From JBDKTH01 sp964558295 (GTDB lineage Bacteria > Planctomycetota > Planctomycetia > Pirellulales > Thermoguttaceae): DNA of 13,291 nt. Under the pieces are notes generated by a model. The model had not been told where the DNA came from and did not search any database. It saw only the letters and a list, made by a program, of their open reading frames with translations. Position 1 is the first letter of the stretch. Every line of letters begins with the position of its first letter. The stretch covers positions 1 to 13,291 of the forward strand of contig CAZLDQ010000159.1 of the NCBI GenBank assembly GCA_964558295.1. The letters run 5' to 3'. The position numbers and the translations under genes were made by a program. Shown here piece by piece: positions 5,957-12,976 of this stretch.

Positions 5957-8551
5957 ATGCGGGCATGGATTGGACTAGGACTGTTGTCGGCGTCATGGCT
6001 GTGGGGACTGGGCTACTATCAGCCGGGTAGCTGGACGGTCTGGACCCTCGCGGTCATGCTGGGCACACTGCTTCTGGCCGAGAAGCCGTCGATGCGGTTT
6101 GGCAGCGTCCAGGGGCGCGTCGTCCTGGCCATGCTCCTGCCAGCCGTGTGGTTTATGCCCTGGCCGTATCGGGCGGCTCCACTGCTGATCGGCAGCGGCT
6201 TGGCTCTGCAATTGGTCCCCATTCCACGCCGCTGGCCAGCGTCGCTTGGCTGGGGAGCGATCCAGGCGGGTGTGGTGCTTCTGGTCGAGGCCGTGGCGAT
6301 GCTGGCCTACGCCAGCTTCACGGCCCGGTCGCACGATCTGCCCGGTCCGCTGGTTAGCCTGATCGGGGCGATTGCTTGGCTGTTGGGCGCTGAGGTGGCC
6401 GTGGATGGCCCGTATGTCGTGTTCCCCTCGATCCGCGAAGTCTACCGCCTGACCGCCACCTGGGACTTGTTCCTGGACCCGGCCAGTTTCGCCTTTCTAC
6501 TCGGCGGTCTATCGCTGTTGGGGCTGCTGGCCTACAACCGCATGCCTCCGGGACGCCGCTGGCCGGCCTGGGTTGGGGCGATTCGCCGGCTGGCCCTGGT
6601 GGTGGTGGCCTGGCTTCCGATCCGCGTGGGCCTATTGGTTCCCCTGCTTTTGCACCGTTCACTGCGGGCCGATCTGGCCACGCCGTTGACCACGATGAAC
6701 CAGTTCCTCAGCCCTTGGGTGTATTGCGCGGCGCTGGCCGGACCGATTCTGTTGGCTTGGTGGTTGATCCACATGCCCTGGGGAAGCCTGACCGAAGACC
6801 TGGAGCAGTCTTCCGCGGAAGCCGACGGCCCCCCCTCTCGCCATGACACGTTGGCCTGGGGCCTGGTGCTTACGGGGATGGCTTTGCTCACGTTTGTCAT
6901 CGAGTGGGATCCTGTCGGTCGGCCCAAGAGCGGGCGCGTAATGGTCGTCGAACGGCATTCCGAGTGGGAGCCCACGACACGCCCCTACGACACCGAATCG
7001 TATGGCGAAGACGCCTCGTACACCTATGCGGCGATCTACGATTACTGCTCACGCTTCTTCGAGATGTCTCGGCTGATGCCCAAGGACTCGATCAACGACG
7101 CGACGCTCAACCGATGCGACGTACTGATGGTAAAAACCCCGACGGAAGCCTATGCGGCCGAAGAACTGGCGGCAATCACCCGATTCGTCAGGCGGGGCGG
7201 TGGGCTGCTGTTGGTCGGCGATCATACGAACTTCGAGCTATCGAGCACCTATCTGAACGACATCGCCCGGCCGTTTGGGTTCAAGTTTGCCCACGATCTC
7301 CTGTTCCCCGTCGGCTCGCCCTATGTCGAGTGGCACGATTGGCCGGTGGTTCGGCATCCTGTGCTCCAGCATGTGCCGTCGATGCACTTTGCCGGCTCGT
7401 GCACGATCGACCCGGGCACAAGTTCCGGCCGGGCCGTGGTCCAGACGGTCGGCCTGTGGAGCCTGCCGCCCGACTATTACCCGGACAACTTCTTTCCCCA
7501 GGCCATGTATCGTCCGGACATGCGCTGCGGGGCATTCATCCAAGCCTGGGCCACGCGTTACGGCCACGGTCGCGTGTTGGCATTCACCGACTCAACCATC
7601 TTCTCCAACTTCAGCACCTTCGAGCCGGGCAAACCGGAGTTGATGCTCGGCATGCTCCAGTGGCTCAACTACACGAGCATTCTCGATCCGTTGACGCGGC
7701 GGCTGCCGCTGCTGATCCTGGGTGCGGTGCTTGGAACGGCCAGCCTTTTGGGCGGGCTGGTGTTTGCCCGCAACGTGAGCCAGCAATGGTTGCTCCTCAC
7801 AGCCTCGGGCCTCCTTGGTTGGACGTTGGCCACGATGTTGGTCATGGCCTTGCAACAGGTGTCGTTTGCCCTCCCCACGGCGGTTCGGCCGATGGTTGAG
7901 ATCGTCTTCGACCGCACAATCTCCGACGTCGTCCTCTGCCGCGGCGGTTTTACGGACGAGGGCAAGGGGGAAGGCTACGGCCTGATCGAACAGTGGATTC
8001 CCCGGCTCGGCTATTTCCCCAAACGCCGTAGCGGTCAAGAAGCCTTCTCGGGCAACGCCCTGGTGATCATCTGTCCCTCGCGTTCTGTGTCGGAGGAATA
8101 CCGTCAACAGTTGGTCCAGTACGTGCAGCGCGGCGGCAAGCTCCTGGTGATCGACTCGCCGGACAATCAGGGGACCACGGCCAACAGCTTGTTGTGGCCG
8201 TTTGGCCTCTCGCTCCGTGGAGCGACCAACACGAAAGGCCGCTTGCGGCAATCGGAAGAATGGCCCGACGTTCGCGTGGAATCGGCGTTTGCGATCCATG
8301 GCGGCGAGCCGTTCATGTGGGCCGGTCCCACACCGGTAGGAGCCCGAACCAAGTTTGGTAAGGGGCTGGTAATGGCGATCGGCTTTGGGGCTGTGCTCAA
8401 CGACGCCGGGATGGGCGAGCACTGGATGCGCGAGCCCGACGCCGACCAGCGAACCCGCTACGACCTGCTCTATGCCCTAATCCGCGCCCTCGTCGAGGAT
8501 CGTCCCGTCGCCCCGCCCAAGAAGGCAAGCACGGTTCCGTCAAAGCCTTGA
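5957..8551 (+). CDS. Large membrane protein with two GldG/DUF4350-like modules (paralogue B)
   Basis: This 864-residue protein has the same layout as the preceding gene. N-terminal membrane segments span about 1-320. Module 1 (about 327-570) opens GRVMVVERHSEW and has RRGGGLLLVGDH from residue 412 and GHGRVLAFTDS from 536. Two membrane segments follow (about 579-633), then module 2 (about 645-850) with QRGGKLLVIDSP from 724 and GKGLVMAIGFG from 801. These landmarks sit within about 11 residues of those in gene A, so the pair arose by tandem duplication and then diverged widely. The start at ATG 5957 is chosen because AGGGTGG precedes it and a membrane segment begins at once. A GTG at 5900 overlapping the upstream stop would add 19 residues, including a Cys and a period-7 repeat. 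The function is unknown; a membrane-anchored sugar- or peptide-binding or transporter-accessory role is only a guess. Confidence 0.9.
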   Translation: MRAWIGLGLLSASWLWGLGYYQPGSWTVWTLAVMLGTLLLAEKPSMRFGSVQGRVVLAMLLPAVWFMPWPYRAAPLLIGSGLALQLVPIPRRWPASLGWGAIQAGVVLLVEAVAMLAYASFTARSHDLPGPLVSLIGAIAWLLGAEVAVDGPYVVFPSIREVYRLTATWDLFLDPASFAFLLGGLSLLGLLAYNRMPPGRRWPAWVGAIRRLALVVVAWLPIRVGLLVPLLLHRSLRADLATPLTTMNQFLSPWVYCAALAGPILLAWWLIHMPWGSLTEDLEQSSAEADGPPSRHDTLAWGLVLTGMALLTFVIEWDPVGRPKSGRVMVVERHSEWEPTTRPYDTESYGEDASYTYAAIYDYCSRFFEMSRLMPKDSINDATLNRCDVLMVKTPTEAYAAEELAAITRFVRRGGGLLLVGDHTNFELSSTYLNDIARPFGFKFAHDLLFPVGSPYVEWHDWPVVRHPVLQHVPSMHFAGSCTIDPGTSSGRAVVQTVGLWSLPPDYYPDNFFPQAMYRPDMRCGAFIQAWATRYGHGRVLAFTDSTIFSNFSTFEPGKPELMLGMLQWLNYTSILDPLTRRLPLLILGAVLGTASLLGGLVFARNVSQQWLLLTASGLLGWTLATMLVMALQQVSFALPTAVRPMVEIVFDRTISDVVLCRGGFTDEGKGEGYGLIEQWIPRLGYFPKRRSGQEAFSGNALVIICPSRSVSEEYRQQLVQYVQRGGKLLVIDSPDNQGTTANSLLWPFGLSLRGATNTKGRLRQSEEWPDVRVESAFAIHGGEPFMWAGPTPVGARTKFGKGLVMAIGFGAVLNDAGMGEHWMREPDADQRTRYDLLYALIRALVEDRPVAPPKKASTVPSKP

Positions 8552-8796
8552 AGCCGGAGATGGAACAACTGGACGGCGCAAACACGTTTTCCGGAAAGAC
8601 CAGCACGACATGACGTGCACTCTTCCAGCGGCCATTTCTGCTTTGTCAGGAAGAGACGCGGGAGACACCAGACGAATTCGAACGGGAATGGGCGGCCGTT
8701 GACAAAGAACGGATTTCAGGAAAAGCTGATTCCTATGTCCTCAAGTACCTTCCGCGTATTGTGTACTATTCTCCACTCATCCCCTGCTCACCGTCT

Positions 8797-9297
8797 ATGA
8801 ATGAGATTGTCCAGGTTCGCCACAAGCCCCTGACTCCGTTGGAACGGCCCCGGGAGCTGATCGTTGCTTGCCCGCCGATGCGGAGCAATGTGAATCTGTC
8901 GCGGATCGTGCGGGCGGCCAGTTGCTGCGGTGTGCGGCGGCTGATTTCGTGCGGTTCGGGCCGATTGGATAAGGAGATTACCCGGGAGATCGGCGATTCG
9001 ATCCAGATTGATGTGCATCGAACGTTGCTGCCGGTCCTGAAGAAGCTGCGTGCCGAAGGATATCAACTGGTGGGGCTGGAGCAGACTTCCACTTCCGAAC
9101 TTCTGTACACCTTTCCCTTTCAGCGCAAAACGGTGCTGGTAATCGGCAACGAGCGGTTGGGGATTGAGGACGAGGTTTTGCGTGTGTTGGACCACACGGT
9201 GGAAATCCCCGTCTATGGTCTTCCGTACAGTCACAATGCGGCCACGGCCACGGCCATGGCGCTCTATGAATACTGCCGACAGTTCCCGGCTGGTTGA
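8797..9297 (+). CDS. SpoU/TrmH-family RNA 2'-O-methyltransferase
   Basis: This 166-residue protein is the size of a bare SPOUT catalytic domain without an N-terminal RNA-binding extension, as in TrmL. The three SpoU motifs are in order: motif 1 NVNLSRIVRAA (N31 to R39), motif 2 VLVIGNERLG (113-122) and motif 3 IPVYGLPYSHNAATATAMAL (137-156), which build the trefoil knot that binds S-adenosylmethionine. Motif 3 has Ser-His-Asn where Ser-Leu-Asn is usual. The family methylates ribose 2'-OH groups of tRNA or rRNA; the substrate cannot be read from the sequence. The ATG at 8797 is chosen because the conserved domain starts soon after; an in-frame start at 8761 would add 12 residues. No good Shine-Dalgarno precedes either start. 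A bulged stem with a UUCG loop begins four bases past the stop. Confidence 0.9.
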   Translation: MNEIVQVRHKPLTPLERPRELIVACPPMRSNVNLSRIVRAASCCGVRRLISCGSGRLDKEITREIGDSIQIDVHRTLLPVLKKLRAEGYQLVGLEQTSTSELLYTFPFQRKTVLVIGNERLGIEDEVLRVLDHTVEIPVYGLPYSHNAATATAMALYEYCRQFPAG

Positions 9298-9300
9298 CGA

Positions 9301-9344
9301 GTCCGGGTGTTTCGACACTCGACATTCCCCCATGTTGCGGGAAT
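9301..9344 (+). terminator. Double hairpin after the TrmH-like gene
   Basis: GTCCGGGTGT (9301-9310) pairs with ACACTCGAC (9315-9323) with one bulged C and one G-U pair, closed by a UUCG tetraloop. A second stem, ATTCCC (9324-9329) with GGGAAT (9339-9344), follows directly. There is no uridine tract; the bases after the first stem are ATTCCCCC. The position right after the stop codon suggests termination or 3'-end protection. Confidence 0.45.
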
Positions 9345-9410
9345 CGCTTGCGGTCGATGATCGGCCTTGTTCGCACAGCGCCTTGGGGGGGTAGGTTAGC
9401 CAGCCCATCC

Positions 9411-9440
9411 TTGACGCTGGTTCGCCAACAGTGCTAAATT
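9411..9440 (+). promoter_or_regulatory. Likely purA promoter (extended -10)
   Basis: TTGACG (9411-9416, five of six) and TAAATT (9435-9440, four of six) are 18 bases apart, and a TG at 9432-9433 makes an extended -10 (TGCTAAATT). Transcription would start near 9447, about 60 bases before the GTG start of purA. This is the best-formed housekeeping promoter I can see in the window. Confidence 0.55.
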
Positions 9441-9461
9441 AGTCTGTTTGCGTTTTTTGCG

Positions 9462-9476
9462 CCCCGCTCGCCGGGG
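9462..9476 (+). other. GC hairpin in the purA leader
   Basis: CCCCG (9462-9466) pairs with CGGGG (9472-9476) around a 5-base loop, just after a T6 run (9453-9458) and ahead of the GAGG ribosome binding site near 9495. A T run before rather than after the stem rules out a plus-strand terminator. It may simply be a stable leader stem. It does not match the purine riboswitch. Confidence 0.35.
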
Positions 9477-9506
9477 TAACTATCCGTAATACGTGAGGAC
9501 AAAACG

Positions 9507-10556
9507 GTGCCTGCAACTTGTGTCGTTGGCTTGCAGTGGGGCGATGAGGCCAAAGGAAAGATTGTCGACCTGCTGACCGAGCAACATGACATCGTAGTCC
9601 GCTATCAAGGGGGGGCGAACGCTGGCCACACCGTCGTGACCGGCGGCCAGACGTACAAGCTCTCCTTGATCCCCAGCGGCATTTTCCGCCCTCACGTTCA
9701 GTGCGTCATCGCTGCAGGCGTGGTGATCAATCCGGCCAGCCTGCTCCAGGAGATCGAGGGGCTCACCTCGCGTGGAGTGCAGATTGGCCAAAACCTGATG
9801 ATCAGCGATCGGGCGCATGTGATCTTCCCCTGGCATTTCGAGGAAGACCGCCTGTTGAATGACTGTACGGGGGGGGAGGCAATCGGCACGACCCTCCGGG
9901 GGATCGGCCCCTGTTACCGCGACAAAGTTGGTCGCTCGTTCGCCGTGCGCTTGGGCGATATGTACCGTCCCAACTTCCAGGAACGGATCGAGCATATCAC
10001 TCGGGCAAAGAACCGGATGCTGGCTGGCATGAGCGATGCCCAACACGAGCCGGTGCTCGATGCCAAAGAAATCTACCGGCAGTATCGCGACTATGCTGAG
10101 CGGCTGCGGCCGTTTGTCGGCGATACGACGGCCTACCTGCTTAACGCCGTGGAGTCGGGTAAGCGACTACTATTTGAGGGGGCGCAGGGTGCCCTGTTGG
10201 ACATCGATCATGGCACCTTCCCCTTTGTCACCAGCAGCAACAGTTCAGGGGTGGGGGTATCCAGCGGGTCGGGCGTTCCCGGCAGACACATTGGCAAGGT
10301 GATCGGGGTCATCAAGGCCTACTCGACCCGCGTCGGCGGTGGGCCGTTTCCCACCGAACAAGACAATGAGATTGGTCAGTTGATCCGTGACCGTGGCAAC
10401 GAATACGGCACAGTGACCCGCCGCCCCCGGCGCTGTGGCTGGTTCGACGCCGTGGCAGCTCGTTACACGGCCCGTCTGAGCGGCGCCGACGTGCTTTCCG
10501 TGATGTTGCTGGACGTCTTGAGCAGCTTGCCTGAGTTGAAGGTCTGTGTGGCCTAG
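9507..10556 (+). CDS. purA: Adenylosuccinate synthetase, interrupted by in-frame amber (N-terminal 349 residues)
   Basis: PurA joins IMP and aspartate using GTP to make adenylosuccinate, the first committed step from IMP to AMP. The N-terminal GLQWGDEAKGK has catalytic D13, and GGANAGHTV has catalytic H41, the same numbering as E. coli. VIGVIKAYSTRVGGGPFPTE and TVTRRPRRCGWFDA are typical of the family. The frame opens with GTG after a GAGG site and a good promoter. It stops at TAG (10554-10556) right after LPELKVCVA, where the family continues with Tyr. Reading through gives 429 codons, the normal length (E. coli 432), with conserved sequence on both sides. The usual guanine-specificity TKLD is MLLD at 333-336. 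Without the C-terminal part, which supplies residues of the GTP site, the product should be inactive. Confidence 0.92.
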   Translation: MPATCVVGLQWGDEAKGKIVDLLTEQHDIVVRYQGGANAGHTVVTGGQTYKLSLIPSGIFRPHVQCVIAAGVVINPASLLQEIEGLTSRGVQIGQNLMISDRAHVIFPWHFEEDRLLNDCTGGEAIGTTLRGIGPCYRDKVGRSFAVRLGDMYRPNFQERIEHITRAKNRMLAGMSDAQHEPVLDAKEIYRQYRDYAERLRPFVGDTTAYLLNAVESGKRLLFEGAQGALLDIDHGTFPFVTSSNSSGVGVSSGSGVPGRHIGKVIGVIKAYSTRVGGGPFPTEQDNEIGQLIRDRGNEYGTVTRRPRRCGWFDAVAARYTARLSGADVLSVMLLDVLSSLPELKVCVA

Positions 10557-10562
10557 GAGGTG
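10554..10562 (+). other. In-frame amber codon 350 of purA inside a perfect Shine-Dalgarno-like string
   Basis: The codons read GCC TAG GAG GTG AAC. The TAG replaces the expected Tyr codon of KVCVA-Y, and one third-base change from TAC or TAT is enough. By coincidence or not, the result is TAGGAGGTG, an excellent anti-16S match. No ATG, GTG or TTG lies 5-9 bases downstream, so the string does not obviously serve a new start. TAG also ends the Xer, NtrC-type and purA frames in this window, so it is an ordinary stop in this organism. Confidence 0.85.
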
Positions 10563-10796
10563 AACGGCCAGCGAGTAACGGATTTTCCCAGCCATGTGGA
10601 TGATCTCCGTCAGGTCAAGCCGGTCTATGAAACCTTGCCCGGCTGGCAACAGGAGATTACTGACGCGCGCCGAATGAGCGATCTGCCGGCCAATGCCCGC
10701 AGCTATTTGGACTGTCTCAGTCAACTGGTGGGCGTTCCGGTGGAGCTGGTTTCCGTGGGCCCAGATCGGGAGCAGACGATTCTTGCGCGAAGCTAG
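10557..10796 (+). pseudogene. purA: C-terminal 79 codons of purA beyond the amber codon
   Basis: In the same frame as purA, this stretch encodes VNGQRVTDFPSHVDD, then VYETLPGWQQEI, LPANARSYLDCL and VGVPVELVSVGPDREQTI, which are the conserved PurA C-terminus including the SVGPDR loop of the GTP site. It shows no further stop or frameshift, so selection held until very recently or still holds. A GTG at 10560 could open it but has no properly spaced ribosome binding site, and a 78-residue fragment would not be an enzyme by itself. It ends at TAG (10794-10796), 10 bases before uppS. Confidence 0.88.
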
Positions 10797-10806
10797 TGAC
10801 GACAGG

Positions 10807-11562
10807 ATGTTGCAGCCCTCGGTTGCCGGCGTTCCCTTCGAGGTACCGCCGGAAAAACGCCCCCGCCATATCGCCGTGATTATGGACGGCAACGGCCGCT
10901 GGGCGCAGCGTCAAGGATTGCCGCGGATCGAGGGGCATCGCCATGGTGCCCTCAGTGTTCGACGCACCGTCGAAGAGTGTGTCCGGCTGGGAATCGAGCA
11001 ACTGACCCTCTATTGCCTGTCGAGCGAGAACTGGAAACGCCCCCAGGCTGAACTTGCGTTCCTCATGCACCTTTTGGAGCAGTACATGATTGAGGAACGT
11101 GCCGGGCTGGTGCGGCAGAACATCCGCCTCGCCGTTATCGGACGCCGCGAAGGAATCCCCGTCGAAGCTCTGCGGGAAATGGACAAAACGATCGACCTGA
11201 CCCGCGAGAATACCGGCCTGCGGCTTTGTCTAGCGATCAATTACGGCGGCCGGGCCGAACTGGTCGATGCCGTCCAGGCAATCGCCCGCCGCGTCACTGC
11301 CGGCGAACTCTCCCCCGAGGCGATTACCGAAGAAACGGTGGCGGCCCACCTTTACACGGCCGGAATGCCCGATCCGGACCTCTTGATCCGCACGGCCAAC
11401 GAGATGCGAGTAAGCAACTATTTGCTCTGGCAAATCAGCTACGCTGAACTCTGGGTCACCGACGCCTATTGGCCCGAGTTCACCGAAGAACACCTTCGCC
11501 AGGCAATCCGCAGCTTCGCCTCCCGCAACCGCCGTTTCGGCGGACTAGAGAAGAAAGGATGA
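10807..11562 (+). CDS. uppS: Undecaprenyl diphosphate synthase
   Basis: This cis-prenyltransferase of 251 residues (usual length about 245-260) adds isopentenyl units to farnesyl diphosphate to give the C55 carrier lipid for envelope glycans. The signature HIAVIMDGNGRWAQ holds the essential D27 and the diphosphate-binding GNGR. LTLYCLSSENWKRP and the C-terminal DPDLLIRTANEMRVSNYLLW with YAELWVTDAYWPEF complete the family pattern; RTANEMR replaces the common RTSGEQR. The ATG at 10807 is chosen for length. Its upstream purine signal is poorly spaced, and a TTG at 10783 with GGGAGC before it is possible. It lies 10 bases after the purA frame, so translation may be coupled to it, in which case the purA amber could have a polar effect. 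The stop lies within a heptamer repeat. Confidence 0.96.
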   Translation: MLQPSVAGVPFEVPPEKRPRHIAVIMDGNGRWAQRQGLPRIEGHRHGALSVRRTVEECVRLGIEQLTLYCLSSENWKRPQAELAFLMHLLEQYMIEERAGLVRQNIRLAVIGRREGIPVEALREMDKTIDLTRENTGLRLCLAINYGGRAELVDAVQAIARRVTAGELSPEAITEETVAAHLYTAGMPDPDLLIRTANEMRVSNYLLWQISYAELWVTDAYWPEFTEEHLRQAIRSFASRNRRFGGLEKKG

Positions 11563-11687
11563 AGGATGAAGGATGAAGAAGATGCGGATGTCAGCCGTCT
11601 TGCCTAACCAAGAGAGTCTTCCCATGACGTAGCTTTCGATGATCGCCTCGGTTCTTGTGCATTCTGCATTCATCTTTCATCATTTCC
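11555..11687 (+). repeat. Heptamer tandem repeat and inverted partner in the uppS-cdsA spacer
   Basis: AAGGATG is repeated three times without change (11555-11575), and the uppS stop codon sits inside the first copy. Near the other end of the spacer TTCATCT/TTCATCA (11669-11682) carries the complementary heptad. GATGAAGGATGAA (11565-11577) can pair with TTCATCTTTCATC (11669-11681) over 13 pairs with one G-U, enclosing about 90 bases. A long-range stem between the two cistrons is therefore possible just before the cdsA start, which lacks a Shine-Dalgarno. Confidence 0.7.
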
Positions 11688-11691
11688 TCCC

Positions 11692-12585
11692 ATGCTTCGC
11701 TGGCGACTCACCCTTGGCACCCTGATCATCGCGGCCCTCGCGGGGCTGTTTTGGCTGGACTATCGAGTTGCAATCCCGGGAGCGGGGCTGTTTCCTTTGC
11801 TGCTTGTCGTGGTTGTGTTGGCTAGTCAGGAGATGCTCGACCTGGCGGCAGCCGGGGGCTTGCGACCCGTGGCGTGGGTCGTGTATCTAGGAAATCTGCT
11901 CATAGCGGCTGCCGGTTGGCTCCCGCTATTCTATGTGCGTTCTGCGCTTGGCCCGGGGGCGGCTCCGCTGCTGGTTGCCGCGTGGACCGCGCAGGGGACG
12001 CTCTTGGCCTTGGCTCTTGCGGTATTGGCCGCCTTCTGTGCAGAGATGTATCGCTACCAGAATCCTGGCAGGACGATGGCGAACCTTGGAGCTACCGTGC
12101 TTGCCCTCGTCTACGTTGGCGTGTCACTCAGCCTCCTGGTCCAACTGCGTCTGCTGTGGGGACTTGGTGCCCTGGCATCGTTGATTGTCGTCGTGAAGAT
12201 GGGGGACATCGGTGCATACACCGTTGGTCGGTTGATCGGCCGTCATAAGATGGCCCCGGCGATAAGTCCCGGGAAGACCCTCGAAGGCGCCGGCGGCGCG
12301 TTGGCGTTTGCGTGCGTTGGTTCCTGGTTGACCTTCCACTGGCTCATTCCCCTCCTGGGGCCCCCAACGTTCCATGGTCCGATTTGGGGCTGGCTTGTCT
12401 TCGGCCTGCTGCTGGGCACGGCGGGGATGCTCGCCGATCTGGCCGAATCGCTGCTCAAACGGGACGTGGCTCGCAAGGACTCGAGCCGTTGGATGCCCGG
12501 CTTTGGCGGCATCTTGGACCTAGTCGATTCGCTACTGTTGGCCACTCCGGTCGCCTATGCCTGTTGGGCATGCGGCCTGGTTTAG
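11692..12585 (+). CDS. cdsA: Phosphatidate cytidylyltransferase (CDP-diacylglycerol synthase)
   Basis: CdsA makes CDP-diacylglycerol from phosphatidic acid and CTP, the branch point of phospholipid synthesis, in the inner membrane. The 297-residue protein (E. coli 285) is mostly hydrophobic with about eight membrane segments, and has KMGDIGAYTVGRLIGRHK and SPGKTLEGAGGA in its second half. The CdsA signature is at 253-279 (ESLLKRDVARKDSS, then PGFGGILDLVDS). Compared with the PROSITE-type pattern, H of HGG is Phe271 and R of DR is Leu277, while K256, R257, K262, D263, D276 and D279 are kept. The uppS-cdsA pairing is common in bacteria. The ATG follows a pyrimidine-rich CCTCCC rather than a ribosome binding site, so the start is less certain than the family call. 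Confidence 0.95.
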   Translation: MLRWRLTLGTLIIAALAGLFWLDYRVAIPGAGLFPLLLVVVVLASQEMLDLAAAGGLRPVAWVVYLGNLLIAAAGWLPLFYVRSALGPGAAPLLVAAWTAQGTLLALALAVLAAFCAEMYRYQNPGRTMANLGATVLALVYVGVSLSLLVQLRLLWGLGALASLIVVVKMGDIGAYTVGRLIGRHKMAPAISPGKTLEGAGGALAFACVGSWLTFHWLIPLLGPPTFHGPIWGWLVFGLLLGTAGMLADLAESLLKRDVARKDSSRWMPGFGGILDLVDSLLLATPVAYACWACGLV

Positions 12586-12976
12586 GGGCGGCCGACGAGT
12601 CACTCCCGCGTTTGATCGACCAAGGGGGGATTGCCTCAAAAGAAATGAAAGCACTGTCATCAATGGTGGCATTCCCTCCAAGTCTTTCCGAAGGCGTTTG
12701 GTTCTGTCCCGAACAAGGTCTCCGCCTGGCAGGTGGCTTTGGCGGCACGTCTTCCCCCCCATGGGCCGATCGATTCCTCCAAAAGTAAGGAAAACGGCTT
12801 CTCATCGCCCAGGCAATCGATTATGATTTGGGTAGCATTCCTGCCGTGATTTAGTCACACCTACCCCATTTCACACCCTGACGCGAGCGATCGGAGCAGA
12901 AGAGGCGCCGAGCGAGAACGAGGCATCCGTAAAAACGTCCTGAGATTGTCCGTGGGGGCAGTGGGAGGGACTAGCG
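12586..12976. other. Intergenic region after cdsA
   Basis: About 390 bases with no supported gene. Open frames here have no recognisable motif and no good start site. I see no strong intrinsic terminator for cdsA. The one notable element is a promoter-like pair at 12799-12827, and a GGGAGG ribosome binding site ends the region. Confidence 0.55.
12799..12827 (+). promoter_or_regulatory. Possible promoter of the zinc-ribbon gene
   Basis: TTCTCA (12799-12804, four of six) and TATGAT (12822-12827, five of six) are exactly 17 bases apart. Transcription would begin near 12834, leaving a leader of about 140 bases before the ATG at 12977. The call rests on consensus matching alone. Confidence 0.35.

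Noticed and set aside
8699..8730. TTGACA upstream of the TrmH-like gene as a promoter
   Set aside because: The -35 is perfect, but no acceptable -10 lies 16-19 bases downstream.
10554..10556. Genome-wide reassignment of TAG to an amino acid
   Set aside because: TAG ends the Xer fragment, the NtrC-type gene and the full purA frame at the expected protein lengths, so it works as a normal stop.
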